A DNA stretch of 64,000 bases from Planctomycetota bacterium (GTDB taxonomy: Bacteria; Planctomycetota; MHYJ01; WSZJ01; JACPWG01): positions 46,150 through 110,149 of the forward strand of contig JACPWG010000074.1 of assembly GCA_016197205.1 (NCBI GenBank), written 5' to 3'. The translations under genes and the position numbers were made by a program. Below the pieces are notes generated by a model. That model did no database searches, was not told the DNA's origin, and worked only from the letters and a program-made list of their open reading frames with translations. Shown here in pieces: positions 49,133 to 57,568 of this stretch. The first letter of the stretch is position 1. The number at the start of each line of letters is the position of its first letter.

Positions 49133-52100
49133 TTGTCCGAGAGCGTCGACGAAATCCTGGTTCAGCGCGTGCTCGAGGCCGGCCTGCTCGACGAGGCCCG
49201 GCTCCGGGAGATCCTCCGTCGCCGGGAAGCGGAGTCCGCGGCGGGGCGTCCGCCGCGCTTCCTCGGGAAAGTGCTCGTCGAGGAAGGGAGCTTGACTTCC
49301 GCCCAGTTGTTCGGGCTGCTCGGCACGGACCTTCTCGCGCGACTGGAAGTGCAGGGGGACGACCGCTCGGCGACCCTCGTCGACGGTCCGCAGCGCGCAG
49401 CCGCGACCGACGCCACCCTTCCCGCGGACGGCACCCTCCCGGCCGAGGCGATCGTCTCCTCGGATCCCGCCGCCCTGCCTCGACTTTCACCCCGGCCTCC
49501 CGCCCCCGCGCCGGGTCCCTTCGTCTGGGCCCCTCTGCCCGACGCGGACGCGCGCTCCGTCCCGCCCGCCGCCGCCCTCGACCCGGCGGCCGAAGCGCCG
49601 CTCCGCCCCTCGGACACGGCGCCTCTACCGGCGGAGGGCTCCGGCTCCGACCCCACCCTTGCGACGAGCGGCAGTCTCCCCACGCGCTTCGCTCCGACCC
49701 GGCGAGTCACCGCCAGGCCCGCGCCGTCCGGCCCCCGGAACGAAACCCTTCCCCTCGGCCCGCGCTGGCCCACGCCGCCGTCGACCACGCTCCCGGCCGG
49801 CGAACACTTCGGCCGCTACGTCCTGGAGAGCGAAATCGCACGCGGCGCCATGGGAATCGTCTATCGCGCCTTCGACACCCAGCTCCGCCGCACCGTCGCA
49901 CTCAAGCTGATGCTCGGCAGCGCCTCCGTTCCCGACGAGGCGCGCGCCCGGTTCCAGCGCGAGGCCTCGATGGCCGCCCGCCTGGACCACCCCAACATCG
50001 TGCCCGTCTACGAGGCGTCCGAGCACGACGGCAAGCTTTACTACACGATGGCCCTCATCGAGGGCGAGAGTCTCCACGACATCCTCAAGCGCCTTGGCGC
50101 GCTCCCGCCCAGGGTCGCCCTCAAGATCGCGCGCGACGCCGCCCGCGCCCTCCAGCACGCGCACGACCAGCGAATGGTCCATCGCGACGTCAAGCCCGCC
50201 AATCTGCTCATCTGCGCCTCCGCGCCCGACCTCGGGGCGGACGCGCCCTCCGCCGACACCGCCCTCTCCGTCGCCGGGACGACCACCTCCTCCTTCCGCG
50301 TGCTCGTGTCCGACTTCGGCATCGCGAAGGACGCGAACGGCGAGACGCTCATGACGCGGCCGGGGAGCGTCCTCGGGACGCCCATGTACATGTCCCCCGA
50401 GCAGGCGCGCGGCGACCTCGAACGGGTCGGCCCCGTGAGCGACGAATACTCGCTCGGCGCGATCCTTTACCAGATGCTCAGCGGCCGGCCGCCGCTCGTC
50501 GAGGCCAGCGCGCCGCTCATGCTCGAGGCCGTGATCCGCAAGGATCCGCTGCCGCTCCGCGCCCGGCGCCCCGATCTGCACCCCGACCTCGAGACGGTCG
50601 TGTCGAAGGCGATGGAGAAAGAACCGGGTCGCCGCTATCCCACCATCGGCGGCATGGCCGACGATCTCGATCGCTATCTCGCCGGAGAGATCATCCGCGC
50701 CCGGCCCGCGACCTGGCTCTACCGCATGCGGCGCCGCGTCGCCCGCCACCGCGAGGCCGCGCTCGTGCTGGCCGGAGTCTCGGCGGTCGGCGCCGTGCTG
50801 TTCGGCTTGTTCGTCCTCGCCCCGCGCGTCGCCGCCTGGCGTGCCGAGCGTCGCGCCCGCGCGGAGCGGTCCGCGCGCGAGTCCGCCGCTGCGGCACGTC
50901 TCCGGGCCGCGCAGGAGCGCCTCGACGCGGGCCAAGGCGACGCGGCCGTCCTGGAAGCGAAGGGCCTCGTGACCGAGTTCGAAGCGTATGCGAAGGCCGG
51001 CGAGGCCGTCTGCATTCCGCAAGCACATGGGCTGCTCGCGCGCGCCTACGCCGCTCGGCAGGACCGCGCGCTCGCGCTCCAGGAATCCATGGAGGCCTAT
51101 CGGGCGACGGTCGGCTCCCCGGACGCGGGCCGGTACATCGTGCAGGCCGCGCGCGAACTGATCGCGCAGCTCCGTCCGGACGACGCGCAGGCGCTCCTCG
51201 CCCGGATCCCGTCCGAGGCCCGCACCGAAGCGCTGTTGGCCGAGGCGGCCTATTGGCAAGGGCGCGCCTCGGAGGCGAGCATGGACTTCGCCGGCGCGGC
51301 GGCCCGGCTCGCCGAGGCGCAAAAGCACGGCAGGCTGCCGCCCGAACTCGTGCCGGCTTGCGAAGAGCACCTTGCCTTCTGCCGCGGCTTCGCCCGGCGC
51401 GTGCGGCTGGAGGTTCGCGCACGCGACCTGGCCGTCGCCGACGTCGACGGGGACGGGCGGCCGGACCTCGTGGGCATCGACGAAGAGCATGTTTTCTTTG
51501 GACACGTGGAAGGCGAACGCTGGGTCGAGCGCGCGCGAGTGAAAGTGGAGACCGGTGGAAAGTTCACCCTGGGCCATCTCGCGCTTGCACGCTTCGGCGG
51601 AACGGACCGGCCGACCCTCCTCGCCGGCGGCGGTGACCGAGGCCGCGGCGCCGGCGGCGTGTGGTTCCTGCGCGCGAAGGAGGGTGGGCTCGTGGAGGCG
51701 GCCTCGCTCAAGCTGGACCTCGAGGTCGGGCCGATCGCGAGCGGGGACATCGACGGGGACGGCAAACCCGAGGTGGCCATTACGACGCGAGGCGCGAGAC
51801 CCCAGGTCCTGGTTTATCGTTGGGCGGAGGGGACCGCGCCGAGGCTCCTGGCTGCCTTGTCGTGCAACGGCGAGCTGAACGGCGTGGACCTCGTCGACCT
51901 TGACGGGGACAAGCGCGCGGAGCTCGTGGTGTTCGAAGGGGAGTGGAACGAGTACGGCGTCTTTGCCGCCCGCTGGGACGCGGCCGCGGGGCGACTTGCG
52001 CCGGGACTGTCGGTCCGGCTCGGCGTGCCGCTCGGCTTCTGCCGGGTCGATCGGGACGGCGCGCCGCCCGCCTACCTCGTGGGCGCGGGTTGGGAGCGCA

Positions 52101-54442
52101 GAATGGTGCATCCGCTTCGAAAAATGAGCGGCGCGGAAAAGTTCGCCGCCGAGTATCGGTCGCCGGGGGTCTACCTGCTCGAGCCGAAGCCGGGCCCGAC
52201 CTTCGACGTGCGCGCCGTCGCCGCCCGGAGCTGGCAGGAAGGGGATTCCGGCCGTGGCCACGTTCAGCAGGTCCGCGGCGCTTCGGGCGACATGGCTTGG
52301 TGCTGTGTCTCGTCCCTGGGGATCTGGTCCGGCGGCTGGGAGAACCATCGCGACACCACCCTTCAGGTCTATCGTACCGGCGTGTACGACAAACCCTTCG
52401 CCACGCTCGTTCCATGGACGGGGGCGCCCGGTCCCACGACCGGTCTCCCTTGGAGGTCGCTGGACGTGGACGGCGACGGCCGGGAGGAGCCCGTGTACCA
52501 AGCGGATGGCGGGCTGATCTACCTCGCGCCCCTGCGCGGCGCGGGCGGTGCGGGACGCGCCTCCGCCGCGGGAAAGCCCGGAGAGGCGGAGGGGGCGGGG
52601 GCGGCGGACTCGACGGATCCGACGGCGTCCTCGATCGGAGAAAACCCGGACTTCGCCTACGCGGAGGCGGCGGAGCGGGTCGGGCTGGCGGAGCAGGCGC
52701 TCGCGGGGTACGCGAAGGCCGAAGCGCAGGCGAAGAGCCCCGCGGACTACCGGGCGGCGGTTCGCGGACGGCTCTCCTGTTTGTCGCGACTGGGTCGGGC
52801 GGCCGAGCTGGCCGCGGCGGCGGAGGATGCCGCGGAGCGCGAGCCGTTTTCGGAAATCGCGTTGCTCGAGGAGGGGCTGCGGAGGCTGGACGAAGGCGGT
52901 CACTGGGCCGAGGCTGCCGGCTTGGCGACGCGACTCTTGCGTTCGGTCGGGCTCGACGCGGGGAGGCGCGCGACGGCGACGCAACAAGCGGCGTGCTTCC
53001 GCGGCCTGGATGCGCTGCCGGGTCGCGTGCGGCTCGTCGGACCGGGGGCCGCCGCCGCGGTCGATTGGCTCGCGACGGCGCCGTTCCCCTTCGCGCGGGA
53101 CAAGGACGGCGCGTGGACCGTGCATGCGGAGACGGACGGGCAGGACCGACTCCTCGTGCCCCTTTCGCCGGGCGTCGGGGCCTGGCGGCTATGCGGGACG
53201 CTGCGGGCCGTCGCGCACCCGTGGGCGGTGGTCGTGCGCGCGGGCGTGACGCAGTCGTCGCCGATCCCTGGCGACGGGTCGACGCCGCTCTCGCCGGCGG
53301 TGGGTTTCGCGGCGCGGGGGGAACGCAACTTCCCGCTGTATTTCCTCGACGTGAGCGCGCCGAACGCCCTCGGCTGGAACGCGCCTATCCTCGAGCGGGA
53401 CCGGCCCTGGGAGCGCCCGCTCGGCTTCGCACTCACCCACGTCCCGCACCAGCACCGGCTCTTCGTGTCCGTCGACGGGGCGGGGCCCGCCTCGGGCGCG
53501 GCGCGTGCGAGCGGCGACTTCGTGGCGGAGCTGGGCGTGGGCTCGACGCTCTTCGCGGGGCTGGAGTGCGCGGGCGAAGACGACCATGCCATCGGCCCGC
53601 CCGGCGTTTTTCGTCTGGAAGAATTCGAGCTGCAAACGGCGACCGACGGGGCGCGATCGGTCCCGTACGAGGCGAAGAGTGCGGCGCAGACGATGCTGCT
53701 CGCGAACGGCCGCTGGGCGCGTGGGGACGGGCGGGAGGCGCTGCCGCTCTACGAGCGGGCGACCCGCATGGCCGACCTGGACCGGGAGCGCGAGGACGCG
53801 GCGCGAGCGAAGGGGCTGCCCTCCCGTTGGGACGGCGCCGGACCCTACGACGTGGCCGTGTGGGCATTCGTGGACGCGCGCTTTTACGGGGGCTTGCTGC
53901 GGGCGGCCCTCGACGACGCGCCGGGGGCGGCACGCGACCTGGATGCGGCCTGGGGGCTGTCGAGCGTGCGCTGCCGCGACCTGATCCGCCGGTACGCCGT
54001 GCCGCTGGGCGCGCGTGCGAAGGAGCGGGCGGCGCTGGCCGCCCTGTGGGCGCGGACGCCGGAGGACGCGGGCCTGAAGGGGAACCCGCTTGCGCGCGCG
54101 GCGAGCGCGATGAGAGTCGTGGGGATCGCGGGGGCGGAGCTTCTGATCCCCGAGGTGCGAATCGACCTCGAGAGCTTTCTCGGGGTCGCGGCGCTGGAGG
54201 AAGGCGGGGCGGCCGCGCGCGCGGGCGTTCGCGGCGGCGACGTGGTGATCGCGGTGGACGACCTGCGCGTCCAAGACCCCTCGGCGTTTCAGGGCGCGGT
54301 GTCGGCGGCCGCGCGCGCGGGCCGGCGGAGCGTTACGCTGGTCGTGAATCGGCAGGGGCGCATGCTGACTCTGGAAGCGCCGACGCAAGACCTGAAGCTG
54401 GGCTTCCAGCAGTTCCAGGCCCCGGTGCCACGACCGCGGTAG
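49133..54442 (+). CDS. Giant Ser/Thr protein kinase with FG-GAP, TPR and PDZ modules
   Basis: The start is TTG 49133 (MSESVDEILVQRVLEAG) with CAGGGGGATG upstream; 1769 aa. A helical start (~1-70) and a Pro/Ala linker precede the kinase domain (~228-520): Lys258 in VALKLM, catalytic HRD 350-352, DFG 394-396, GTPMYMSPEQAR. An insertion of ~25 Ser/Ala residues sits between HRDVKPAN and DFG. A membrane helix follows (~541-565), then TPR-like helices, FG-GAP/VCBS repeats (~764-1130: VADVDGDGRPDL, GDIDGDGKPEV, LVDLDGDKRAEL) and a second helical region. A beta-sandwich domain and a C-terminal PDZ (~1660-1756) end the protein. It is probably an envelope-spanning signalling receptor. Confidence 0.93.
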   Translation: MSESVDEILVQRVLEAGLLDEARLREILRRREAESAAGRPPRFLGKVLVEEGSLTSAQLFGLLGTDLLARLEVQGDDRSATLVDGPQRAAATDATLPADGTLPAEAIVSSDPAALPRLSPRPPAPAPGPFVWAPLPDADARSVPPAAALDPAAEAPLRPSDTAPLPAEGSGSDPTLATSGSLPTRFAPTRRVTARPAPSGPRNETLPLGPRWPTPPSTTLPAGEHFGRYVLESEIARGAMGIVYRAFDTQLRRTVALKLMLGSASVPDEARARFQREASMAARLDHPNIVPVYEASEHDGKLYYTMALIEGESLHDILKRLGALPPRVALKIARDAARALQHAHDQRMVHRDVKPANLLICASAPDLGADAPSADTALSVAGTTTSSFRVLVSDFGIAKDANGETLMTRPGSVLGTPMYMSPEQARGDLERVGPVSDEYSLGAILYQMLSGRPPLVEASAPLMLEAVIRKDPLPLRARRPDLHPDLETVVSKAMEKEPGRRYPTIGGMADDLDRYLAGEIIRARPATWLYRMRRRVARHREAALVLAGVSAVGAVLFGLFVLAPRVAAWRAERRARAERSARESAAAARLRAAQERLDAGQGDAAVLEAKGLVTEFEAYAKAGEAVCIPQAHGLLARAYAARQDRALALQESMEAYRATVGSPDAGRYIVQAARELIAQLRPDDAQALLARIPSEARTEALLAEAAYWQGRASEASMDFAGAAARLAEAQKHGRLPPELVPACEEHLAFCRGFARRVRLEVRARDLAVADVDGDGRPDLVGIDEEHVFFGHVEGERWVERARVKVETGGKFTLGHLALARFGGTDRPTLLAGGGDRGRGAGGVWFLRAKEGGLVEAASLKLDLEVGPIASGDIDGDGKPEVAITTRGARPQVLVYRWAEGTAPRLLAALSCNGELNGVDLVDLDGDKRAELVVFEGEWNEYGVFAARWDAAAGRLAPGLSVRLGVPLGFCRVDRDGAPPAYLVGAGWERRMVHPLRKMSGAEKFAAEYRSPGVYLLEPKPGPTFDVRAVAARSWQEGDSGRGHVQQVRGASGDMAWCCVSSLGIWSGGWENHRDTTLQVYRTGVYDKPFATLVPWTGAPGPTTGLPWRSLDVDGDGREEPVYQADGGLIYLAPLRGAGGAGRASAAGKPGEAEGAGAADSTDPTASSIGENPDFAYAEAAERVGLAEQALAGYAKAEAQAKSPADYRAAVRGRLSCLSRLGRAAELAAAAEDAAEREPFSEIALLEEGLRRLDEGGHWAEAAGLATRLLRSVGLDAGRRATATQQAACFRGLDALPGRVRLVGPGAAAAVDWLATAPFPFARDKDGAWTVHAETDGQDRLLVPLSPGVGAWRLCGTLRAVAHPWAVVVRAGVTQSSPIPGDGSTPLSPAVGFAARGERNFPLYFLDVSAPNALGWNAPILERDRPWERPLGFALTHVPHQHRLFVSVDGAGPASGAARASGDFVAELGVGSTLFAGLECAGEDDHAIGPPGVFRLEEFELQTATDGARSVPYEAKSAAQTMLLANGRWARGDGREALPLYERATRMADLDREREDAARAKGLPSRWDGAGPYDVAVWAFVDARFYGGLLRAALDDAPGAARDLDAAWGLSSVRCRDLIRRYAVPLGARAKERAALAALWARTPEDAGLKGNPLARAASAMRVVGIAGAELLIPEVRIDLESFLGVAALEEGGAAARAGVRGGDVVIAVDDLRVQDPSAFQGAVSAAARAGRRSVTLVVNRQGRMLTLEAPTQDLKLGFQQFQAPVPRPR

Positions 54443-54524
54443 GGCGGAGAAGCGGCGCGGCGCGAGCCTGCAGGGGCGCGCGGGGGGACAGTGAGTCGTC
54501 CTTCGCGATTCGGACTCGTCCACC

Positions 54525-54610
54525 GGCCACGAGCCCTTGGGGTACAGGGCTTCCGCCTTCGCGCGCGGCGCTTCGGTGGACGAGTCCGCCGTTCACCGAC
54601 GGGGCAACCC
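54525..54610 (+). repeat. Partial copy of the GTGCAGGGC element
   Basis: GGCCACGAGCCCTTGGGGTA, then CAGGGCTTCCGCC, and CACCGACGGGGCAACCCGG follow the same order as 48851-48908 in the upstream element. Confidence 0.6.
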
Positions 54611-54792
54611 GGCCATAAGCGACGGAGCCCGTTGTGTGCGGGTGTTGCGCGACACGGAACCGCGACCGTCAGGGAGCGGTCTCGGCGCGTCCATGGAGCA
54701 TCCCCGGGTTCGATCCCGCCGACACCAGGCGCACCGCCCCCGGAGGCGATTCGCCACTGTCGACTGGATCCGTGAATGGGAGGCTTGCCTTG

Positions 54793-54893
54793 CGGGCATG
54801 GTTCGAAGCTGGGTTACTACCTTTCGTCGCCCGGCGGCCGTAGGGGCGCAACTTGTGGGGGCCAACGATTGGTTGTAAGGGGTTGGAGTGCGC
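54793..54893 (-). repeat. 100-bp dispersed repeat, copy 2
   Basis: Reverse complement of 513-612 with scattered substitutions. Confidence 0.7.
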
Positions 54894-54970
54894 CGTGGCG
54901 CCAAGACGACGGGCACGAGGCGGGCCCGCTGCTGCCTCCGGAAGTAGATCTTTGGGACCCAATTGCCGGC

Positions 54971-55355
54971 GGGTCAGCCCTTTCAAGGTGGCTGCCCCGT
55001 CTGGGTATCAGCCCGCAAGTTGCCTATTCACCTGACCAGGCATCGTGAGTCCACATTGTGGTGCAGGGCTTCCGCCCTGCACTCGCTCTCGCGCGGATCG
55101 TCAGCAGCACCTCCCCGCTTTCTCCCGTTGCCGGCCCCGCACCCAACGGGCTCGGTGTTATTCAACCGGGTCGCCCCGTCGGTGCAGGGCGTACACGTCC
55201 ACCGAAGCGCCGCGCGCGAAGGCGGAAGCCCTGCACCACAAGGGCTCGTTGTCCGGTGAGCAAGGCACCTGGAAGTGAACGACCTCCGCCGATCGGGCAT
55301 CTGACGGCCCGTTTCGCAAGGGGAGCAAGGTTTCTGCCGCTTGAAAGGGCTGGCC
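54971..55355. mobile_element. Nested inverted-repeat element downstream of the kinase
   Basis: Outer words GTCAGCCCTTTCAAGGTGGC (54973-54992) and the inverse around CTTGAAAGGGCTGGC (55336-55355) flank inner words GGTGCAGGGCTTCCGCCCTG (55060-55082) and GGCGGAAGCCCTGCACC (55221-55237). The layout and length match the element at 48740-49104. Confidence 0.65.
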
Positions 55356-55499
55356 GCCAGATCACACCATGCCCGTCGCCGGCCGGCAATCGCATGCAGC
55401 ACCCTCTTCGCCCGGTCCGGCTTGTCAGGAAGGCTCGGCACGGGGCACCTGGCACCGGAAAAGGAGACTGCCCGCATGGACCGCGTAGGAGCGCATGCC

Positions 55500-56765
55500 T
55501 CAGCGCGGTTCAGGCCGGGGCGGTTCGGGGAGCCCGGTTGGATGGAGGGCCGTGGTGAGCGGGTCCGGCTCCGCGGGTGGTTCGGCCTCCGGTGGGAACA
55601 CGATCCTGCGGCGCTCCGCGAGCAGGGCCCGCGCGTCTTGACGGATGGGGCGGGGACCCGGCAGGACGGCGAGGTCGGAGAGCGCGGCGATCGCACGGGT
55701 GTCATCAAGCTCGGCCAGCGCGCGGACCGCGAGCCGGCGCACCGGCACTTGAACGCCGGAGTCGCCGGCGACCGAGACGAGGGCATCGAGCGCGGAAGGC
55801 GCCTTGGCGGAGACGAGCGCCTGGGCCGCGAGTCGATGGGTTTCCGGGGCCGCGGGCGAGCGCAGGATTTCCCCGAGTGCGCTCACGGCGGCCTCGGCCT
55901 GCGGTGTGGCGCTGATAGCGGCGCCGGTGGCGCCGCCTTCGACCGCGGCGCGAGCGGACCGGGAGAGGACGGTCCGGAGCGCGGCGACTGTCCGGGCCGC
56001 GAATTCGAGCGACGCGTCGTCGTGAGTTCGAGGCGCCTTCGACGCCAGTTCTCGCAGGGCCTGCACGGCGACGGGGTGATCCTGCTGGGACAACGCCTCG
56101 ACCACGGCGAGGAGCTGCGCAAGGTCTGCCACTGCCGCATCGGCTGCAAGTTCCGAAAGCGCGCGCGCCGGCGCTTCCCCGTGTCGCTCCCCGAGGGCAC
56201 GCACGGCGGCCCGGCGTGCCAGCCCGTCTCCGTCCGTCCGGGCGACCTCCGAGAGGAGACCCACCCACGGGCCATGGTCGCCGGGGGCCGCGGCCAGGAG
56301 GCGGATCAGAAGCCGACGCGCCTCAGCGTCCGCGTTCGGCGGCGCGGCGAGCGCGGCCCGGACCGCATCGATGTCGCCGCCGAGCACGAGGTCGGTCGCC
56401 CACTGGTGGGCAAGGACCCGACTGTCGAGCGGTTGCGCCGGAGCTTGCTCGTGACCGGCCATTGGTGCCGTCGCAGGCTCGTGGGTTACTGCGTTCGCGG
56501 ACGGCGCGGCTGTTCCAGTCTCGTCCCCGCGAGACGAATTCCCGACGGGCATCGGTCGCTGCGAACGGCCGGCATCGGGCTGAGCGCTGGAGCGTTTGCG
56601 GCCATGCGCCCCCGTCCCGTTTGCAGTCAACTTTCGGCTATCGACCATTCGCGTGCCGGGGGCAACGGAGGGTTCCAGCAGCAACTTTGCGGATGCCAGG
56701 AGAAGCACCGCCAGCACAGGGAAGGCGGGTAGAAACGGCGAACCCACTCGACTCAGCAGAGCCAT
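55500..56765 (-). CDS. Membrane-anchored HEAT-repeat-like protein
   Basis: A 421-aa protein. A membrane helix (~13-33) is followed by a disordered, Ser/Pro/Gly-rich linker (~34-110) and then helical HEAT/armadillo-type repeats to ~390 (ARRAAVRALGERHGEAPARALSEL, HPVAVQALRELASKAP, HRLAAQALVSAKAPSALDALVSVAG, PVRRLAVRALAELDDTRAIAALSDLA). The Pro-rich end follows. It is likely a protein-binding scaffold facing the periplasm. No enzyme motif is seen. Confidence 0.75.
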   Translation of the reverse strand: MALLSRVGSPFLPAFPVLAVLLLASAKLLLEPSVAPGTRMVDSRKLTANGTGAHGRKRSSAQPDAGRSQRPMPVGNSSRGDETGTAAPSANAVTHEPATAPMAGHEQAPAQPLDSRVLAHQWATDLVLGGDIDAVRAALAAPPNADAEARRLLIRLLAAAPGDHGPWVGLLSEVARTDGDGLARRAAVRALGERHGEAPARALSELAADAAVADLAQLLAVVEALSQQDHPVAVQALRELASKAPRTHDDASLEFAARTVAALRTVLSRSARAAVEGGATGAAISATPQAEAAVSALGEILRSPAAPETHRLAAQALVSAKAPSALDALVSVAGDSGVQVPVRRLAVRALAELDDTRAIAALSDLAVLPGPRPIRQDARALLAERRRIVFPPEAEPPAEPDPLTTALHPTGLPEPPRPEPR

Positions 56766-56926
56766 GCGAGAGCCACTCCAGTAATTCGGTCAGCACGGGG
56801 CAGGCGAGAGCCGTGAGGCCGAGGGCAGCACACGCAGACTCCCGTAGCCGCCGCTCACCCGAACTGAGGCCAATGGTCATTCGTCCATGGGCGTAAGCGA
56901 AACCTCCAAGGCCCTCAGCTCTCGTC

Positions 56927-57553
56927 CTACTTCGTTCGAGGTGCTTCCAAGAGCAGGATGCAACCCTGGATGATGCTCTGCTTCTTCTTGTCCGTCTCTC
57001 TGCGGAACCCGCCCTTCAACGTCGCGAGAAGCCAGGCGCGTGGATCCTTAAGAACCACTTGAATGGCGGCAGCCTTGTTGTTGTCAATTGTTAGCTCAGG
57101 GTCAAGCGCGGCGCAAATGAACCGGGATAGCCTGATTGTAAGCGTGTCCTCGTCTACAACGTCCCTCCGGTCAGGGGTTAGTATGGTGGTCTCTGGTCTG
57201 AATCTAGCCGTAAGTAAGGCACATAGGATTGGAAGCTCGGAGATCTGAATTGAATGATTCTGAAGTACGGTCACAATTGCGGCCTGCCTGATGGGCTCGC
57301 GTGTCTCTCCCGCGACCAGGTCATAGGCAACTTGAAGGCCCGCAATTTCGGTTAGTTGGCTCAACGAGGTGTGTGTGTGTTCAGGATCGGACAGCTTCTC
57401 GAATAGCTCCCTCAATCGGGCGGCCTCGGGCTTTCCTTCGTACTGTGCAAGGATGCGCGATCTCGTTTCTTCCAGCGTGTCAGTCCGCCCATTCGCGAAC
57501 GCCATGATGGCGCATAGGACAACGGCCAGCGAACCCAAGCTCTTCGTAAACAT
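56927..57553 (-). CDS. Secreted protein of unknown function
   Basis: A 208-aa protein with a signal peptide (1-22, ending AFANG) and a mainly helical body (LEETRSRILAQYEGKPEAARLRELFEKLSD, QISELPILCALLTARF). It has HEAT-like spacing but no firm family. Its GC content is visibly lower than that of its neighbours. It starts 15 nt after the stop of the large modular gene and so is probably cotranscribed with it. Confidence 0.7.
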   Translation of the reverse strand: MFTKSLGSLAVVLCAIMAFANGRTDTLEETRSRILAQYEGKPEAARLRELFEKLSDPEHTHTSLSQLTEIAGLQVAYDLVAGETREPIRQAAIVTVLQNHSIQISELPILCALLTARFRPETTILTPDRRDVVDEDTLTIRLSRFICAALDPELTIDNNKAAAIQVVLKDPRAWLLATLKGGFRRETDKKKQSIIQGCILLLEAPRTK

Positions 57554-57568
57554 GTCGTAACTCCCGTC

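Larger units (their letters stand above)
54443..55499. other. Gene-free region downstream of the kinase
   Basis: Over 1 kb without a credible gene. It carries a partial element copy (about 54525-54610), the 100-bp repeat copy 2 (54793-54893) and a second nested element (54971-55355). Confidence 0.65.

Noticed and set aside
49625..53125. 1166-codon open frame opposite the kinase gene
   Set aside because: Low-complexity Arg/Gly/Pro translation with no domain; the kinase frame on the plus strand is unambiguous.
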